Positions 1 to 7,913 of a stretch of DNA of 15,517 nt are shown piece after piece. The stretch lies in assembly GCA_030671985.1 (NCBI GenBank), contig DAOVHI010000015.1:1-15517 (forward strand). The letters run 5' to 3'. Source of the stretch: JAHJDO01 sp030671985 [NCBI: bacterium] (GTDB lineage: Bacteria; JAHJDO01). The notes beneath the pieces were generated by a model that did not search any database, was not told where the DNA came from, and saw only the letters and a list, made by a program, of their open reading frames with translations. The position numbers and the translations under genes are program-made. The first letter of the stretch is position 1, and every line of letters starts with the position of its first letter.

Positions 1-1482
1 ATCATACATATTGATAATAGTAAACATTCTAACCAACACATGTTGTTCAGTTAAATATCCATTATTTAATGTCACATTAAGATTTCCATCCAGGTTCTTT
101 ATCATTTCATCTATCGAGCTGCCGGAGCTTCTTATATTTCCTTCACAGTTCAGAGTTCCACTAAATGTAAGATTTTTAACGCCAAATTTTGAAACCAGCT
201 TTTGGACGTCAATATTTTTTGTTTTATATGTCGAATCAAATTCAATGTTATGCGAAGAAGAAAAATCAAGTTTGCCTGACAGCTCAGCCTCTCCGTCCGC
301 AACTTCCAAATTCACTCCATTGATATGCAATATTCTGTCTTTTATATAGAGCGGCAGATGTGGAGCAATGATTTTTATGTCATCATATATACCCTTTTCT
401 ATTTCAACGCTTGTAACGTTATTTTCTAAGATAACTTTGCCTTTAAAATCAACAGGAATGGCAGAGGTTGAATCTTTGATTGAGACGTTAGCAGAAATGT
501 ACCTGTCAGGGAAACGATAATTAAGTAGATTAAGCATGCCGTTCACTAAAAAGCCATCGGAGTTTAAACTAAATTCTTTAATAGATATTTTTTCTCTGTT
601 CATTTCATAGTTATAATCTATTGCGCATTTCGTAACAGCGATGTCTTTCTCATATATGTCACGATAGGAAAGAGTTGTATTATTGAAAACAATTTTTCCG
701 GATGAATTGAAACTTCCTCGAAAAGTTCCGTTGTAGGTTCCGCAAACATCGACTGTGCCTGATAATGCCTCAAATGGCGCGTATCTCTCGTATATCCACC
801 GGAAATCTTCAAGTTTCAAAGACGAAATTCTGACGGATGATTCAATCTCCATATCCGCAATTTGGAACGATTCAGGTATATGTAATATCCTGCCTGAAGC
901 AGCGAGTTCCGTACGATTTTCTCCGGAAACAACATGCCCCTTTAAAGAAAAGGACGAAGGATTTGTCAGCGAAAAATCATTTAATATTAGACTAATATCT
1001 TCTATTGAAGATTTTGATGAAGCATTATAATAGCAAATAGTTCCGCCTTTCACTTCCAGCTTCTTTAAAGTGTTTTTCCAGATTTTAGGAGAATGGGTTT
1101 TTTTAAAAGCCGGTTTTTGCTCTGTCTGTCGAGAAGAAAACGGAAGTTTTATATCAATCCGAGGTTCTGCAATAATAATGCTGTCACAAACTAATTCTCT
1201 ATTTAATAACGGGCGTATTTTTATTTTTGCAAATACTGTTTTTGCGCGAAAAGTCTTTTTTGGATAACGTTCATTTAATATGCTTAGATCTTTGAGCTGA
1301 ATACTTGCCGTATGAAAATTGAATTTTATGGATGCTTTCTTTGCGCAGACCTTGCCTTTAGAAACTCTTTCAATGGTTTTCTCAATATACGAACCACCGA
1401 CTGTGCAAAGAAGCTTATAACCTAAAAAGACGCTAACGAAGATGATGAATAGAATGTAAACGATTTTTTTAAATCTTGACAT
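1..1482 (-). CDS. AsmA-like envelope protein (C-terminus cut off by the window edge)
   Basis: The frame is open from an ATG at 1482 to base 1, giving 494 codons without a stop; the 3' end lies outside the window. The protein starts with a few basic residues and one hydrophobic anchor (about residues 6-24). A long, soluble, beta-rich region follows, with repeated 'sG.l....' strand patterns typical of AsmA/DUF748-like proteins. Near the cut end there is a segment of the type 'G.l.v.l..G.l.....l.rm..iiN', which resembles the AsmA-like C-terminal module. AsmA-family proteins are anchored in the inner membrane and project into the periplasm, where they are linked to lipid transport and outer-membrane assembly. 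It is the last visible gene of the minus-strand polysaccharide operon, 10 bases after the deacetylase, and has no evident Shine-Dalgarno sequence. Family assignment is good; the exact role is inferred. Confidence 0.72.
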   Translation of the reverse strand, partial: MSRFKKIVYILFIIFVSVFLGYKLLCTVGGSYIEKTIERVSKGKVCAKKASIKFNFHTASIQLKDLSILNERYPKKTFRAKTVFAKIKIRPLLNRELVCDSIIIAEPRIDIKLPFSSRQTEQKPAFKKTHSPKIWKNTLKKLEVKGGTICYYNASSKSSIEDISLILNDFSLTNPSSFSLKGHVVSGENRTELAASGRILHIPESFQIADMEIESSVRISSLKLEDFRWIYERYAPFEALSGTVDVCGTYNGTFRGSFNSSGKIVFNNTTLSYRDIYEKDIAVTKCAIDYNYEMNREKISIKEFSLNSDGFLVNGMLNLLNYRFPDRYISANVSIKDSTSAIPVDFKGKVILENNVTSVEIEKGIYDDIKIIAPHLPLYIKDRILHINGVNLEVADGEAELSGKLDFSSSHNIEFDSTYKTKNIDVQKLVSKFGVKNLTFSGTLNCEGNIRSSGSSIDEMIKNLDGNLNVTLNNGYLTEQHVLVRMFTIINMYD

Positions 1483-1492
1483 TTGAAATTTT

Positions 1493-2212
1493 TTATTTAT
1501 TCATATACTTGAGCGTAATGGAGAAAACAAATTTCAATATATTTGTTTTCTTCTTTACAGGTATTCTTCGCAGTTCAAAGAGAGTTTCAGGCGTATGATT
1601 CATGCCTCTTTTTGTTGTGCATGCTCCTTTGTATCCGGCTTGAGCAAGAAAATTCTTTGTATTCTCATTGTAATCGCCGTATGGGTAGCAAAAATATTTT
1701 ACCGGTTGAGAGAGATTTTCCTCAATAATTTGTTTTGATTTTGTCATTTCGCTCCATGCCATTTCATCCGTTAACTTAGTCATGCGTTTATGAGAGCATG
1801 CGTGAGACTCGAAACTAAATCCAAATGCCAGCATCTTCTTTACTTCTTCCCATGACATAAATTTCTCAGATATTTTTTCTTTACTTTCATCAAAAGCCAT
1901 AGTTTTGCCAATGGCGTCTGTTGTTAAGAAAACCGTGCCTGTAAATCCCAGATTCTTCATAATTGGGAATGCATATGTATAATTATCGAGATAGCCGTCA
2001 TCGAAGGTTATAACAATAGGCTTTTGCTGGAATTTCTTTTCTCTCTTAGTACCTGCAACGACTTCATCAAGAGAAACAGGCATATAGTTCCATTTTTTAA
2101 GAAGCTTCATCTGCTTTTCAAAATTTTCAGGTGTTACGTACAAACACTGTTCAGTAGATTTGGGATTGGAATAATTGATTTTATGATAAAAAAGGATTGG
2201 TATTCTACTCAT
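1493..2212 (-). CDS. Polysaccharide deacetylase (NodB homology domain, CE4 family)
   Basis: This 239-residue protein carries the CE4 motifs in order: FYHKI near residue 8, the TFDDGY motif at about 69-74 (catalytic and metal-binding Asp pair D71/D72), the metal-binding H-x3-H as SHACSH with H137 and H141, and CYPYG at 175-179. Family members hydrolyse N- or O-acetyl groups from polysaccharides using a divalent metal. No signal peptide is visible, so it may act on a lipid-linked intermediate at the cytoplasmic face. It lies 27 bases after the GT4 gene and 10 bases before the AsmA-like gene. A GGAG about 9 bases before the ATG supports the start. The family is certain; the substrate, probably a surface glycan because of the neighbours, is inferred. 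Confidence 0.9.
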   Translation of the reverse strand: MSRIPILFYHKINYSNPKSTEQCLYVTPENFEKQMKLLKKWNYMPVSLDEVVAGTKREKKFQQKPIVITFDDGYLDNYTYAFPIMKNLGFTGTVFLTTDAIGKTMAFDESKEKISEKFMSWEEVKKMLAFGFSFESHACSHKRMTKLTDEMAWSEMTKSKQIIEENLSQPVKYFCYPYGDYNENTKNFLAQAGYKGACTTKRGMNHTPETLFELRRIPVKKKTNILKFVFSITLKYMNK

Positions 2213-2239
2213 AGACTATTTCTCCGTGTTATTCTTATT

Positions 2240-3289
2240 TCAGAACTTGTTTTTTAATATTTCCGCAAGCTTTTCTCCTGCAACATATATTGAGTATTTC
2301 TCTTCAACGGTCTTTCTTCCGTTTGCGGCTATTTGCTTTCTAAACTTAGTATTCTCAATTAAAATTCTAAGTTTAGTTTCCCATTCGTCAGAGGTTCTTG
2401 CCAGAAGCCCGTCTTTCCCGTCTTTTATAAAATAGTTATTTTCACCAACCTTACTGCACAGAGCGGTGATGCCTGTGGACATATACTCCAGAGCTTTGAG
2501 ACCGCATTTTCCGCTACTCCATTCATTATCCAGCAGAGGATACACTCCTACATCGAATGTTGTCAACTCCATGGGTATCTCGTCAGGTTCCATCCAATCA
2601 ATCATCTCAACTTTTAAATGACCGCATTTTCCGTAAGCTTCCTTTAATTTATGGCAATCCTTGGTGCCGATTATCTTAAATATAATATTATGACTTCTTG
2701 CGAGAGAGGTTAATGGCTTTTTCAACATTATAAGATCATCCTGATATGTTTTTCCATCCCCGACCCACCCTATTTTAAATTCAACTTTTTTCTCTTTATG
2801 CGCAGGCTTAAATTTATCCGTATCAATAGCTGTTGGCACAATGTAAACATTATCATTGTGTTTTTTAGCATACTCAGCCAGAAAGTGGCTTCCAACAATA
2901 ACAACATCCGATATTTTTAACATGCGATCCGTACGCTTCTTACGTCTTAGAAATATTGAGTCATCAAAATCAAAAACTACATTTATATTAAACAGCTTTT
3001 TATATATCCATAGAAATCTTATAAAATCCGACTGATAAACGGTTCTTTGAGCGTAAATAATGGTATTTTTGCGATTTTGGTTCAATTCTCTCATGGTCTT
3101 CATCGCTTCTCGGTATCGTCCAATGCATATATTCTTTTTAAGTATTAAACGCGACGGCATTATGGAAGTGGAAAATCCATGCTTTTTTAATTCTTCGGCG
3201 TAAAAAAAACATCTGTACCTTGTACTTGGTACGTTGTAATTGCCCTTTGGGAAAAATACAATTTTGCTAGGCTTTATTTTCTTTTTCAT
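2240..3289 (-). CDS. Glycosyltransferase, GT4-like (GT-B fold)
   Basis: The protein has 349 residues. The N-terminal half begins with a strand and a loop of the form 'vfFPkG.y.vPS.RyR', seen in sugar transferases that open with a nucleotide-sugar GT-B fold. The second Rossmann half contains 'kiGWVGDG' (about 185-195) and 'CGLKALEYMSTGI' (about 270-282), which matches the conserved donor-binding 'lK.lEyma.G' loop of GT4 enzymes, followed by '.DG.La....W'. The predicted role is transfer of a sugar from an NDP-sugar to a lipid-linked glycan at the inner membrane. It overlaps the upstream ligase/polymerase gene by 23 bases. Its start is supported by a repeated AGGAAT, with AGGA about 5 bases before the ATG. 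Donor and acceptor cannot be told from sequence. Confidence 0.85.
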   Translation of the reverse strand: MKKKIKPSKIVFFPKGNYNVPSTRYRCFFYAEELKKHGFSTSIMPSRLILKKNICIGRYREAMKTMRELNQNRKNTIIYAQRTVYQSDFIRFLWIYKKLFNINVVFDFDDSIFLRRKKRTDRMLKISDVVIVGSHFLAEYAKKHNDNVYIVPTAIDTDKFKPAHKEKKVEFKIGWVGDGKTYQDDLIMLKKPLTSLARSHNIIFKIIGTKDCHKLKEAYGKCGHLKVEMIDWMEPDEIPMELTTFDVGVYPLLDNEWSSGKCGLKALEYMSTGITALCSKVGENNYFIKDGKDGLLARTSDEWETKLRILIENTKFRKQIAANGRKTVEEKYSIYVAGEKLAEILKNKF

Positions 3290-4490
3290 TAATTCCTATT
3301 CCTATTGATAGAGCAATGTACAACCAAAACAAGAGTCCTATTCTATCTTCGTAAAAGTATCCGGAAATACTGCAAAGCAGAAATCCAATAATTGTCAGAA
3401 AAATTGTGAACAATATGTCCTTTTTAAAAGGGTCTTCTGTATGCGCATACGACTTATAAGTATATTTTATACATCTTACTAAAAGATACATAAAAATTAC
3501 AAGCCCAGCTATTCCTGTTTCTATAGGGATCTGCAAAAAAAGATTGTGCGCGTCTGACTGCTGGAAATTGCCATGAGGGTCGGTAATATAAAATTTATAT
3601 TCCGGATACGGATACATTCTTCTAAATATATCAGGCCCGTATCCAACACCCAGCACAGGATGCTTTTTTATGATCTGAAGACTGTTATGCCACAATGTCA
3701 GGCGTCCCGACGATGCTCGGTTAATACCTTCTTTGATCTCAAATGTAAATTTCACCCTTTCAGTAACCGGACCATAAAAAAGAACCAAAAGCGCTAACGC
3801 CGCCAAAAAGACCGTTAATATCTTCTTGCTCTTTCTGAATAGCAATATTAGAAGAATAACAAATAGTATTATCCATGGCCCGCGGGTAAAAGTCAGTACT
3901 AATAATATACCCGTCAAAAGAGCGGATAAAATCAAAACCGATTTTGTGTATTTGTTTTTAGCGTGAAAAAACATTGTTAAGATTAGCGGGATAACAAGCA
4001 TACAGTACACTGCCGAACGGCTATAGCTGTCAAATGTGCCAGTAGCTCTTCCGTACTCTGTTAATGTGTTATCGAGGTAGCCATATATGCCGTATATCGA
4101 AAAGACGCAGGCTGAAACAACTAATATGCACGCTATTCTCAGTATCTGTTTATTGGTTTTTATATTATTGACTACGACGAAAAACAGAATGATTTGTTTC
4201 AAAAACTGTGATCTAAATTCATAGAAACTATACGCTGGAGATATAGAACCGATTGAGGCTAACACAACAATAATTCCCCAATACATAATGGGAATATTCA
4301 GGGGTGTTTTCACAAAATGCGTGTCGGGAACATATCTCAGTTTTACTATCCATGCAATGAGCGGGAGAAGAAGAGCGGCTGTTTCAACAGATGCAGTATG
4401 TCTAAACGGTATAATAAAAATCACAAGAAGTATGCCGTATTCAATAATTCTGTCACATATAATGGAGATTTTGTGAGTATTCGCTCTCAT
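3267..4490 (-). CDS. O-antigen ligase / polymerase family membrane protein (Wzy_C/WaaL-type)
   Basis: About 407 residues with roughly ten to twelve hydrophobic membrane segments. The long periplasmic loop late in the protein contains 'GR..LW..sl.iik.hPvlGvGyG' followed by 'DAHNLFLQ..iEtGi.GL', the hallmark of the O-antigen ligase/polymerase superfamily (PF04932). A 'TRGPW' motif precedes it. Such proteins join lipid-linked O-chain or oligosaccharide to lipid A-core, or polymerise repeat units, at the periplasmic face. The ATG at 4490 makes a 4-base ATGA overlap with the stop of the upstream GT9 gene, so I prefer it. The longer version from 4514 would add eight residues, has a GAGG 10 bases upstream and cannot be excluded. 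Ligase and polymerase cannot be told apart from sequence alone. Confidence 0.85.
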   Translation of the reverse strand: MRANTHKISIICDRIIEYGILLVIFIIPFRHTASVETAALLLPLIAWIVKLRYVPDTHFVKTPLNIPIMYWGIIVVLASIGSISPAYSFYEFRSQFLKQIILFFVVVNNIKTNKQILRIACILVVSACVFSIYGIYGYLDNTLTEYGRATGTFDSYSRSAVYCMLVIPLILTMFFHAKNKYTKSVLILSALLTGILLVLTFTRGPWIILFVILLILLFRKSKKILTVFLAALALLVLFYGPVTERVKFTFEIKEGINRASSGRLTLWHNSLQIIKKHPVLGVGYGPDIFRRMYPYPEYKFYITDPHGNFQQSDAHNLFLQIPIETGIAGLVIFMYLLVRCIKYTYKSYAHTEDPFKKDILFTIFLTIIGFLLCSISGYFYEDRIGLLFWLYIALSIGIGINEKENKA

Positions 4491-5509
4491 CTCGGTCCGA
4501 GCAGTTCTATACATGCTTCAAAAACCTCGTCCACAGATATATCTTTCATGCAGTCAATTTTAGCACATTTTCTCTTCCAGCACGAAATACACGGTATATC
4601 TTTTTGAATAATAATATTCTTTGTTCCATACGGGCCATTTCTTTCAGGATCCGACGGACCATACAGCCCGACAACAGGAACCTCTAATGCAGCCGCAAGA
4701 TGTGTTGGACCTGTGTCGGAACCAACAAAAAGATCACAGCTCTTAATTGTTGCCGCAAGCTGCTTTATAGTAGATTGAGGCATTATGGCAATACTGTTGT
4801 TCGTATCGTTTTTTATATTTTTCATTAACCCTTTTTCTTGGGGACCCCATGACATAATTACTTTTGCGTTAAGATTGCTGTATTTTGTTAATTTATCTGC
4901 AAGACGCAAAAAGTTTTCAGCCGGCCAGCACTTTGTCGGCCATCCGGCGCCGGGGTTTAGCATAATGATTTTATCTCTCTCAGGAACTAGTTTTTTTAAC
5001 ACGAAAAACTCTTTTGCGAAGCGCAAATCCTGTGCGGACATATGGATCTTAAAATCATACACATATTCAGATATACCCATCGATTCAAGCAGGCTCAGGT
5101 TTTTATCCACTACATGAACAGCCTTTTGAGGCGGGGTTATTCTTTGATTAGAAAACATGCAGCTCAATTCACGGCTGTTAATCCTGCTGAATCCGATTCT
5201 ATGACTCGCCTTGCTGAAATAAGCTAAAATTCCGCTCCTGAACAATCCCTGAAGATCCAGCGCAACGTCAAAATCCCTTTTACGCAATGTTTTGATCAAT
5301 TGCAAAAAACTATTGTCATCAAATGGAATGATATCTGTTAGATCAGGATTATCTGTCAGTAGATCAGAAAACTTGTTTTTGACAATCCATGCAACTTCCG
5401 CCTCAGGATAGTGCTTTTTCAACGTTGTAAGCACCGGCAGGGCATGAATAACATCGCCCATCGAAGAGGGCTTAATGATTAAGATTTTATGAGGGTTTAT
5501 GAATAGCAC
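4487..5509 (-). CDS. GT9 family glycosyltransferase (ADP-heptose:LPS heptosyltransferase-like)
   Basis: The 340-residue protein opens with 'ILIIKPSSMGDVIHALPVL', the signature N-terminal strand and helix of GT9 heptosyltransferases. The second domain contains 'mLNPGAGWPTKCWP' (about 183-196), 'fVGSDTGPTHLAAAL' and 'VGLYGPSDPERNGPYG', the conserved ADP-heptose-binding half of the family. These enzymes add L-glycero-D-manno-heptose to the LPS inner core on the cytoplasmic side of the inner membrane. The C-terminal tail has a cysteine cluster (C-I-S-C, then K-C, then D-C-M) also present in the GT9 encoded at 6178. It is the second gene of the operon, 11 bases after the pseudopilin gene, and overlaps the next gene. 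Family membership is firm; heptose as the donor is inferred. Confidence 0.9.
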   Translation of the reverse strand: MLFINPHKILIIKPSSMGDVIHALPVLTTLKKHYPEAEVAWIVKNKFSDLLTDNPDLTDIIPFDDNSFLQLIKTLRKRDFDVALDLQGLFRSGILAYFSKASHRIGFSRINSRELSCMFSNQRITPPQKAVHVVDKNLSLLESMGISEYVYDFKIHMSAQDLRFAKEFFVLKKLVPERDKIIMLNPGAGWPTKCWPAENFLRLADKLTKYSNLNAKVIMSWGPQEKGLMKNIKNDTNNSIAIMPQSTIKQLAATIKSCDLFVGSDTGPTHLAAALEVPVVGLYGPSDPERNGPYGTKNIIIQKDIPCISCWKRKCAKIDCMKDISVDEVFEACIELLGPR

Positions 5510-5520
5510 AATGCGACTTT

Positions 5521-6042
5521 TTACGGCCCACTTAAATATATATTGCCGGTATCAGCGTCATGTTTTGCAGAATATTCGGGCCCGATAATCTCGCCAGCGG
5601 GATTCACAAAGTCGTTATACAGTGGATCAGGACTGCTAGCTCCTGTAATCTCTTTGTCCGGCCCAACACTAAAAAGCACCCACGCTGTTGCTGTATCATC
5701 ATTTCCTGCCCCATCCACTTCGTCATTACAATAATATTGATAGGGATTACTGGAATCAAAAGGATCTGTTGGAACGCTGCTCATATAGCGTTGTGTGTCC
5801 TCCCTTAACTTGGCCAGTGCATCAGTATCTCTGTTCGTCGGATAAGTGGAGTGATCTGAATAGTAATGTTCTATGGAAATTCTGATATTCAGCATCTCAG
5901 CCCTTGCCTTTGCAACCCTTGCTCTTATCCGCGCCCTTCCTAACGCCGGAAGCAGCATGCCTGCGAGCAATGCTATTATCGCAATTACAACAAGCATCTC
6001 CATGAGCGTAAAACCGCTTCTCCTACTAAAGAACTTTATCAT
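5521..6042 (-). CDS. Type II secretion-like pseudopilin (GspG-like), prepilin-type N-terminal methylation signal
   Basis: This 173-residue protein begins with a short basic leader, MIKFFSRRSG, then F-T-L-M-E-M and a hydrophobic helix. Prepilin peptidase should cut after Gly10 and methylate the new N-terminal Phe; E5 of the mature form is present (the E of FTLMEM). The globular part carries a 'YPTNrD' element and a late 'WVLFSVGPDKE' element, the pattern of GspG-like pseudopilins in PVC-type bacteria. A very strong Shine-Dalgarno (AAAGGAGGG, about 7 bases before the ATG) and a promoter at 6071-6100 make it the first and probably best-translated gene of the operon. It could serve a type II secretion or type IV pilus-like machine encoded elsewhere; no other component is in the window. 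Confidence 0.88.
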   Translation of the reverse strand: MIKFFSRRSGFTLMEMLVVIAIIALLAGMLLPALGRARIRARVAKARAEMLNIRISIEHYYSDHSTYPTNRDTDALAKLREDTQRYMSSVPTDPFDSSNPYQYYCNDEVDGAGNDDTATAWVLFSVGPDKEITGASSPDPLYNDFVNPAGEIIGPEYSAKHDADTGNIYLSGP

Positions 6043-6070
6043 ATCAACTCCCTCCTTTAGTTATGTCTGA

Positions 6071-6100
6071 AGTATACCAAATAATCGGGTTGAACTTCAA
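6071..6100 (-). promoter_or_regulatory. Sigma-70-type promoter for the minus-strand polysaccharide operon
   Basis: Read on the minus strand: TTGAAG (bases 6100-6095), an 18-base spacer, then TATACT (6076-6071). Transcription would start near 6064, giving a short leader of about 20 bases carrying the AAAGGAGGG ribosome site of the pseudopilin gene. The match is seen in the sequence; activity is inferred. Confidence 0.6.
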
Positions 6101-6159
6101 GACAAATCAATTCTTTAGGAAACTCCAGTAAAAAACCGCATGATATATTATGGAATATT

Positions 6160-6168
6160 TGCTATCAT
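6160..6168 (+). promoter_or_regulatory. Possible extended -10 element for the divergent GT9-radC-GT4 operon
   Basis: TG-C-TATCAT forms an extended -10 motif ending 9 bases before the ATG at 6178. No good -35 box lies 17 bases upstream. Transcription would start about 7 bases downstream of the -10, leaving almost no leader, in keeping with the absence of a Shine-Dalgarno before this ATG. Confidence 0.3.
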
Positions 6169-6177
6169 AAATTAATT

Positions 6178-7239
6178 ATGGATATCTCGAAATTTAAGAA
6201 TATTTTAGTAGTAGATCTCTTGCGAATAGGAGATACGGTTGTAACATTCCCCGCGATAAGAGCGGTGAGAGAAAACCTGCCTGATGCGCATATAACTTTG
6301 GTTGCCTCTACCGGTCTCAAATCACTGATTGAAGGGCAAGAGCTTGCTGATAATATTGCGTATTTTGACTGCGAGATAAATGAGAGGAATTTATTTTCAA
6401 TATGGAGGTTTGCTAAGAGATTGCCAATTCAGGGCTACGATCTTGCAATAGTTCTGGATACAAGGCTTACCAGTAACCTTATAGCATTTTGGTCTAGGAC
6501 AAAGAGGCGTATAGGTTATAATTATCGTCACAGAGGCTTCTTATTGACAGACAAGGTGAAAGCGCCTCTTTACTGGAACAGACCCATGCGTGAATACAAG
6601 AACACAACAAAGGTGTCCCATGAAGTAGATAGTTGGCTAAAACTGATAGAGATGGCAGGATTTCCTGTTAAAGAGCGGCGGCCATATATCGGAGAATCGC
6701 ATAAAAACCAGAAGTGGTGTGAGCGTTTTCTGGAAGAACACAACGTAGTCCAAACAGATACTCTTGTGTGTATGCATCCGGGAAGTAATATCTCTTATCG
6801 GTGGAACGCAGATAGATTTGCGCAAGTCGGTGATTTTATAATAGAAAAGCTCAAAGCGAAAGTCTGTATATCAGGAGGTCCCGATGACACTGATTTAATA
6901 AGAGAAATAGAAAACAATATGCACGCTAAACCGGTAATCTCGGATTGCAGAATGAGTCTTGGCCAGTATGCAGAACTTCTGAGAAGAGCGGAGCTTTTGG
7001 TAAGTATTGACACGTCCGCAACTCATATTGCTTCTGCGGTTAATACTCCTGTCATTGCTTTATTCGGCCCCGGCGATCCCGGAATATGGCGGCCGTATGG
7101 AGCCGAGCATATAGTTATACAAAAAAACGACGCCTTGTGTGTAGGATGCAAGAAACCTGTTTGCAAGCAGGACAAACACTATTGTATGAATGCAATAACT
7201 GTTGAGGAAGTATGCAAAACCATAGAAAACAAGTTATGA
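6178..7239 (+). CDS. GT9 family glycosyltransferase (heptosyltransferase-like)
   Basis: The 353-residue protein starts with 'ILVVDLLRIGDTVVTFPAI', the GT9 N-terminal signature in which the Asp after the glycine is the conserved family residue. The second half has 'CMHPGSNISYRWNADRFA' (about 198-215), 'LVSIDTSATHIASAV' and 'IALFGPGDPGIWRPYG', matching the nucleotide-heptose-binding domain. A cysteine-rich tail (C-V-G-C, V-C, then Y-C-M near residues 320-340) parallels that of the GT9 on the opposite strand. The gene opens the plus-strand operon, is divergent from the pseudopilin operon, and overlaps the RadC-family gene by ATGA. No Shine-Dalgarno is visible before the ATG. It probably acts in LPS-core or lipid-linked glycan assembly; the donor sugar is inferred. 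Confidence 0.88.
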   Translation: MDISKFKNILVVDLLRIGDTVVTFPAIRAVRENLPDAHITLVASTGLKSLIEGQELADNIAYFDCEINERNLFSIWRFAKRLPIQGYDLAIVLDTRLTSNLIAFWSRTKRRIGYNYRHRGFLLTDKVKAPLYWNRPMREYKNTTKVSHEVDSWLKLIEMAGFPVKERRPYIGESHKNQKWCERFLEEHNVVQTDTLVCMHPGSNISYRWNADRFAQVGDFIIEKLKAKVCISGGPDDTDLIREIENNMHAKPVISDCRMSLGQYAELLRRAELLVSIDTSATHIASAVNTPVIALFGPGDPGIWRPYGAEHIVIQKNDALCVGCKKPVCKQDKHYCMNAITVEEVCKTIENKL

Positions 7240-7913
7240 AATCCGATTATCTGAATCACAGACAGAGAATTAGAAAAAAGTATCTAAAGAGCGGATTGGA
7301 TAATTGGCATGACTACGAAATTCTTGAGTTGATGCTCACTTATGCAATACCTCGCAAGGATACAAAACCAATCGCTAAAGCATTGCTCAAAAAATTCAAA
7401 AGCATTAGGGGGGTATTTGATGCGGAAATAGAAGCGCTAAATACAATAAAGGGAATAGGCGCAAATGCAGGTATCCTTATCAACCTGTTTAAAGAGGTTG
7501 TTTCTTTATATCTGCTGCAAGATCTTCTGGAACAAGAAAATGCAATATCTTCACCAAAAGCGGTTTATAATTATCTGCAGGCTTCATTAAGGGGAGCCAA
7601 AGATGAGATATTTAAGGTTATTTTTCTTAATACTGCTAACAGACCTGTTAAAGCAGAAACGATACACGTCGGTACAGTAAATAAAGCTGTGATTTATCCA
7701 CGCAAGGTAGTGGAATATGCTTTAAAGAACAAAGCAACATCTGTCATTCTTGCGCACAATCATCCGGGAGGAGGTCTTACGCCGTCAGAGGAAGATAAGA
7801 ACATAACGCAGGTATTGATCAAAGCGCTTGGTACCGTGGATGTTAATGTGCTGGATCACATTATCATAGGGTTTGAAGGCTATTTCAGCTTTAAGGAACA
7901 TGGATTAATATGA
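7236..7913 (+). CDS. radC: RadC-family (UPF0758) JAMM/MPN-domain protein
   Basis: About 225 residues from the preferred ATG at 7236, which overlaps the preceding stop by ATGA; an ATG at 7212 would add eight residues. The N-terminal part is helix-hairpin-helix-like ('LNTIKGIGANAGILI'). The C-terminal RadC domain has 'GTVNKAVIYPRKVVEYAL' and a full JAMM metal motif, HNHPGGGLTPSEED, with the two His at about 174/176, Ser184 and Asp187. RadC proteins look like zinc metallo-isopeptidases, but their cellular role is unsettled; the old link to DNA repair is not supported. The gene sits between two glycosyltransferases, with 4-base overlaps at both ends, so it is co-transcribed and probably translationally coupled. 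That context looks incidental rather than functional. Confidence 0.9.
   Translation: MKSDYLNHRQRIRKKYLKSGLDNWHDYEILELMLTYAIPRKDTKPIAKALLKKFKSIRGVFDAEIEALNTIKGIGANAGILINLFKEVVSLYLLQDLLEQENAISSPKAVYNYLQASLRGAKDEIFKVIFLNTANRPVKAETIHVGTVNKAVIYPRKVVEYALKNKATSVILAHNHPGGGLTPSEEDKNITQVLIKALGTVDVNVLDHIIIGFEGYFSFKEHGLI

Noticed and set aside
11-1267. Plus-strand open frames across 11-1267
   Set aside because: They are shadows of the single long minus-strand AsmA-like frame, which is open over 494 codons and has a clear membrane anchor.
4491-4514. Longer start for the O-antigen ligase-type gene
   Set aside because: It adds only eight residues before the membrane region and overlaps the upstream gene by 28 bases; the 4490 ATG gives the usual ATGA overlap. 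Kept as a possible alternative.
7212-7235. Longer start for the RadC-family gene
   Set aside because: The ribosome site would be only 3 bases from the ATG, while the 7236 ATG overlaps the previous stop as ATGA and matches the usual family N-terminus.
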